Positions 51,633-54,794 of a stretch of DNA of 54,794 nt are shown piece by piece (position 1 is the stretch's first letter; the number at the start of each line of letters is the position of its first letter). Location: assembly GCA_024640365.1 (NCBI GenBank), contig JAHEFE010000017.1, forward strand, positions 1 to 54,794. The letters run 5' to 3'. Under the pieces are notes generated by a model. That model ran no database searches. It saw nothing but the letters and a program-made list of their open reading frames with translations, and was not told the origin of the DNA. The position numbers and the translations under genes were made by a program. This DNA comes from Woeseiaceae bacterium (GTDB lineage: Bacteria; Pseudomonadota; Gammaproteobacteria; Steroidobacterales; Woeseiaceae).

Positions 51633-52655
51633 TTGAACGCTATCGATACTTTTCAGGATGTCATCCTGGAGCCCGCCGATAACAACCGCCTGGCCAACCT
51701 GTGTGGCCAATTTGATGAACACCTGCGACAAATTGAAAAACGCCTTGGTGTTGATATTGCAAATCGTGGCAACTATTTCAGAGTAACGGGCGATCCTGCT
51801 GCGCGACAGCGCGGTGCAAATGTACTTAACTCATTATTTGCCCTGACGGGTACTGAACGCCTTGATGCGGAGCGTATTCATGTTTGTCTGCAAGAGTCTG
51901 CAATGAGCGAGCCGCAACCAATGCCGGCCGGTGATGCGGAAGATTTTCCGGATGCGGATGATGATCATTTTGAGATACAGACGCGGCGTAAGCTGGTGCG
52001 GGCGCGGGGTGCTAATCAGCTTGCCTATTTGAAAAACATTCGCAAGCATGATCTCGCCTTTGGCATTGGTCCTGCTGGAACCGGCAAGACTTACCTGGCG
52101 GTGGCGAGTGCGATTGATGCGTTGGAAAACGAGCGCGTTAGACGCATCGTGCTGGTACGACCTGCGGTCGAGGCGGGTGAGCGACTTGGGTTCTTGCCGG
52201 GAGATATGTCGCAAAAGGTGGATCCCTATTTGCGACCGATGTACGACGCATTGTTCGATATGCTCGGCCCGGAACGGGTCGGTCGGCTTATTGAAAAAAA
52301 CATTATCGAGATTGCACCGCTCGCATTTATGCGTGGTCGCTCGTTGAATGAGTCTTTCATCATTTTAGACGAAGCGCAAAACACGAGCGCGGCGCAGATG
52401 AAGATGTTTTTGACCCGTATCGGATTTGAATCGTGCGCGGTTGTTAACGGCGATATCACGCAAATTGATCTGCCGAGTGGTCAGCAGTCCGGCTTGGCAA
52501 ATGCGATAGATATTCTGCGCGATGTGGATGGTGTGGCATTTACGTTTTTCTCGCCACGGGATGTCGTTCGCCATCATCTCGTCCAGCGCATAGTTGAGGC
52601 CTACGAGGCCCGCGGACCGCTCGATGCTGGCAATAAGCGCGGGCGGCGGGATTAA
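51633..52655 (+). CDS. ybeZ: PhoH family ATPase (YbeZ)
   Basis: A 340-residue PhoH-type ATPase, partner of the YbeY endonuclease in RNA metabolism. Walker A [11 protein letters not shown], Walker B IILDEAQN, and [31 protein letters not shown]-like blocks are seen (here [16 protein letters not shown]). An N-terminal KH-like region (about 10-65) precedes the ATPase core. The start is a TTG at 51633; GAGAGGA lies rather far upstream, so the exact start is uncertain. Its TAA stop overlaps the ybeY ATG. Confidence 0.96.
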   Translation: [340 protein letters not shown]

Positions 52656-53122
52656 TGAGACTTAATTTACAGATTGCGTCTCAAGTTAGCAGTGTTCCAA
52701 ACGCGGAACAGATGCAGGCATGGTTGAACAAGACTCTTCGTGCCGCAGGTAGTGGAGACGCTGAGTTGACGGTCAGAGTCGTCGAAGAGGGCGAGAGCCA
52801 GGCTTTGAATTGTGAGTACCGTGGAATTGATAAGCCGACCAATGTCTTGGCTTTTCCGATGGGTGACATTCCGGGTCTACCCGGCGCCGAGGATCCGCTA
52901 CTGGGTGACCTGGTTATTTGCGGCACCGTTGTCGAGCGGGAGGCGCTCGAGCAGAGCAAGCAAGTCACCGGTCATTGGGCGCATATGCTTATCCATGGCA
53001 CCTTGCACCTGTTGGGCTACGATCACCTGGAAGACGCTGACGCCCTGAAAATGGAATTGCTGGAGCAGCAAGTGATGTTGGACTGCGGATATGCAGATCC
53101 TTATGCGGATAGAGACGCGTGA
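52655..53122 (+). CDS. ybeY: Endoribonuclease YbeY
   Basis: A 155-residue metalloprotein required for 16S rRNA 3' maturation and ribosome quality control. The zinc site HGTLHLLGYDH lies at about residues 111-121, and YRGIDKPTNVLAFPMG is the conserved central block. Start and stop overlap phoH as TAATG, showing translational coupling. Length is normal. Confidence 0.97.
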   Translation: MRLNLQIASQVSSVPNAEQMQAWLNKTLRAAGSGDAELTVRVVEEGESQALNCEYRGIDKPTNVLAFPMGDIPGLPGAEDPLLGDLVICGTVVEREALEQSKQVTGHWAHMLIHGTLHLLGYDHLEDADALKMELLEQQVMLDCGYADPYADRDA

Positions 53123-53179
53123 ACTGCTACAATGTGGCCCTAACGCCTGACAACACAACCAAAAGTAAACTGTTTTTCA

Positions 53180-54055
53180 ATGAGCGATAAACCCCCAAGT
53201 ACCGACGGCACAGTGACACCTGGTGTTTTCAAACGCATTTTGCGTGCGATTCAAGGTGAACCCTGGAGCCGAGATGAAATCTTAACTTTCCTGCAGGAAT
53301 CTAAAGGCGACTTTGATACTGAAGAGCACAGTATGCTCGAAGGTGTTCTGGAAGTATCTGAAACCAAGGTGCGCGACGTGATGATTCCGCGATCGCAAAT
53401 GGTTGTATTGGAGCTTGACCAGAGCATCGAAGAATTGCTTGATATAATTCTTGAGTCAGGCCATTCAAGATTTCCTGTGATGGGCGAAAATCGTGACGAA
53501 TTGATCGGCATCTTGCTCGCCAAGGATTTGCTGCGACATTTTAACAGTGCCTCGGCCGAAGAATTTCAGATCAGTAAATTTATTCGATCGGCCTCCATGA
53601 TTCCTGAATCCAAGCGCTTGAATGCGCTGCTTAAAGAATTTCGCGACAGCCACAACCACATGGCAATTGTGGTCGATGAATACGGGGGTGTTTCCGGGTT
53701 GCTGACCATTGAAGACGTATTGGAAGAAATCGTCGGTGATATTGATGACGAACACGATACGGAAGAGCTCGAGTTTATTCAGAAAGATGCAGATAAAAAC
53801 GGCCGTCCCAGTTATATCGTCAGAGCGTTGACTCGTATCGAAGATTTCAATGAATTCTTCGAATGCGATCTGCTCGATGAGGACTACGACACTATTGGCG
53901 GCCTGGTTTTGCACGAATTGGGTCGCCTACCACGTCGAGGCGAAAGTCTTGCAGCCTTCGAATTTGAGTTCCTGGTCACGAAAGCGGATCGCCGCCGCAT
54001 CCATACTTTGCAAGTGCAAAAAACAGTTGAAAATGGACCCGCAGACGCTGCGTAA
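53180..54055 (+). CDS. ybeX: CorC/HlyC-type CBS protein (YbeX)
   Basis: A 291-residue cytosolic protein: two CBS domains (about 68-190) with VRDVMIPRSQMVVLELDQSIEELLDIILESGHSRFPVMGE and DSHNHMAIVVDEYGGVSGLLTIEDVLEEIVGDI, then a C-terminal CorC_HlyC (transporter-associated) domain (about 205-285). It is linked to Mg2+/Co2+ efflux and ribosome assembly. It lies 57 bases after ybeY, and its end overlaps the start of lnt by 23 bases. Confidence 0.96.
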   Translation: MSDKPPSTDGTVTPGVFKRILRAIQGEPWSRDEILTFLQESKGDFDTEEHSMLEGVLEVSETKVRDVMIPRSQMVVLELDQSIEELLDIILESGHSRFPVMGENRDELIGILLAKDLLRHFNSASAEEFQISKFIRSASMIPESKRLNALLKEFRDSHNHMAIVVDEYGGVSGLLTIEDVLEEIVGDIDDEHDTEELEFIQKDADKNGRPSYIVRALTRIEDFNEFFECDLLDEDYDTIGGLVLHELGRLPRRGESLAAFEFEFLVTKADRRRIHTLQVQKTVENGPADAA

Positions 54056-54794
54056 TTTGTTTGTCCGCTTGTTTCGCGGTCGTGCAGTGGTCCGATATAC
54101 GGCCTATTTTGTTTGTGGCCTCCTAACCGCGCTGGCATTCGCCCCTGCCGGTATGTATCTACTGCCGCCAATTCTGTTATTGCCATTACTTTTGTCGTGT
54201 CTTGCCGATACTCCCGGAACAGCGGCTCGGAATGGCTTTGCGTATGGGGCCGGCCTGTTCCTCGCAGGTACCTACTGGGTCTACATCTCAGTGCATATAT
54301 TTGGGCAGGCGCCCTTGTTACTGGCGGTGATACTGATGATTGGGCTGGTCTTGCTGATGGCAAGCTACTATGCGCTGGTCGCCGCCGTCATCGCGCACTG
54401 GTCAGCGGCTAGCGCGTGGCGCATGATTGCTGTCGCGCCTGCGGTCTGGGTGCTTATCGAGTGGGTACGGGGCTGGCTGTTCAGTGGCTTTCCTTGGCTT
54501 AGTCTTGGTTACGGCCAAATCGATTCAGTTTTGGCCGGCTGGGCACCTGTAGGCGGCATTTACGGCGTTTCATTGATGCTTATGATTAGCGCCGCCGCAA
54601 TTCCTGCTGCCTGGTCCCTGACCGGTGAGCGTCGCCGCATTGCGGTCGCCGCCGTAGTGCTACCGTGGTTCATTGGATTTATGTTGGCAAATGTAAGCTG
54701 GACCCATGCCAGTGGCGCACCGGTGACAACAAGCATTATCCAGGGCGGCGTCAGTCAGGACCAAAAGTGGCTGCCGGAACAGTTTCGGCCAACT
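54033..54794 (+). CDS. lnt: Apolipoprotein N-acyltransferase, 5' part only
   Basis: The first 254 codons of lnt; the frame is open to the window edge. Lnt adds the third acyl chain to lipoproteins in the inner membrane. Seen are helices rich in Leu and Ala, LTALAFAPAGMYLLPPILLLPLL, GLFLAGTYWVYISVH, and the conserved AVWVLIEWVRGWLFSGFPWLSLGYGQ. The nitrilase-like catalytic domain starts near VTTSIIQGGVSQDQKW and is cut off. ATG at 54033 overlaps ybeX, as is common in this operon. Confidence 0.95.
   Translation, partial: MDPQTLRNLFVRLFRGRAVVRYTAYFVCGLLTALAFAPAGMYLLPPILLLPLLLSCLADTPGTAARNGFAYGAGLFLAGTYWVYISVHIFGQAPLLLAVILMIGLVLLMASYYALVAAVIAHWSAASAWRMIAVAPAVWVLIEWVRGWLFSGFPWLSLGYGQIDSVLAGWAPVGGIYGVSLMLMISAAAIPAAWSLTGERRRIAVAAVVLPWFIGFMLANVSWTHASGAPVTTSIIQGGVSQDQKWLPEQFRPT

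Overview
The window looks like chromosomal DNA of a moderate-G+C gammaproteobacterium, probably free-living and perhaps marine; genus cannot be set by eye. Support comes from gammaproteobacterial markers and gene orders: slyX, a divergent uvrA / MFS transporter / ssb block like that of pseudomonads, and miaB-phoH(ybeZ)-ybeY-ybeX-lnt. No rRNA, tRNA, CRISPR array, insertion sequence or phage gene was seen.

Region 1 (1 to about 33.9 kb) is a run of 51 consecutive genes on the + strand, mostly short single-domain proteins that look like independent accessory functions. They include TspO, a YbaK deacylase, two SRPBCC proteins, cytochrome b561, exporters (LysE, CorA, NhaA, CaxA-like, VIT), a MarR regulator with a striking operator, two unrelated families of DOPA/extradiol-type dioxygenase, a membrane-anchored phytochelatin synthase, five GNAT acetyltransferases, three VOC proteins, a NYN-LOTUS protein, a Baeyer-Villiger-type monooxygenase, MetY, a 5'-nucleotidase lipoprotein, a deoxyinosine/uracil glycosylase, Upp and a cold-shock protein with a structured leader. 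The common theme is stress, detoxification, ion balance and small-molecule modification. The layout resembles a cassette array, but I found no attC sites or integrase.

Region 2 (33.9 to 45 kb) holds uup (- strand), slyX, a very large two-module membrane protein of unknown function, a DksA/TraR zinc-finger protein, DUF4404 and YjdF proteins, an HD-domain protein (- strand), another GNAT, a membrane protein translationally coupled to an ATP-grasp enzyme, and a periplasmic cyclophilin. Convergent gene pairs here abut or overlap by 4 bases.

Region 3 (45 to 54.8 kb) is core housekeeping: uvrA (- strand), MFS transporter, ssb with a strong terminator, then miaB-phoH-ybeY-ybeX-lnt (tRNA modification, RNA maturation, ion tolerance, lipoprotein acylation). 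lnt runs off the right edge.

The best candidates for something undescribed are the 1361-residue duplicated membrane protein with a signal-peptide-like segment at its internal junction, the exact four-fold W-x9-G-x4-D repeat in the COG4705-type protein, the concentric MarR operator, and the coupled membrane protein / ATP-grasp pair. I do not see a clear new defence or biosynthetic system.
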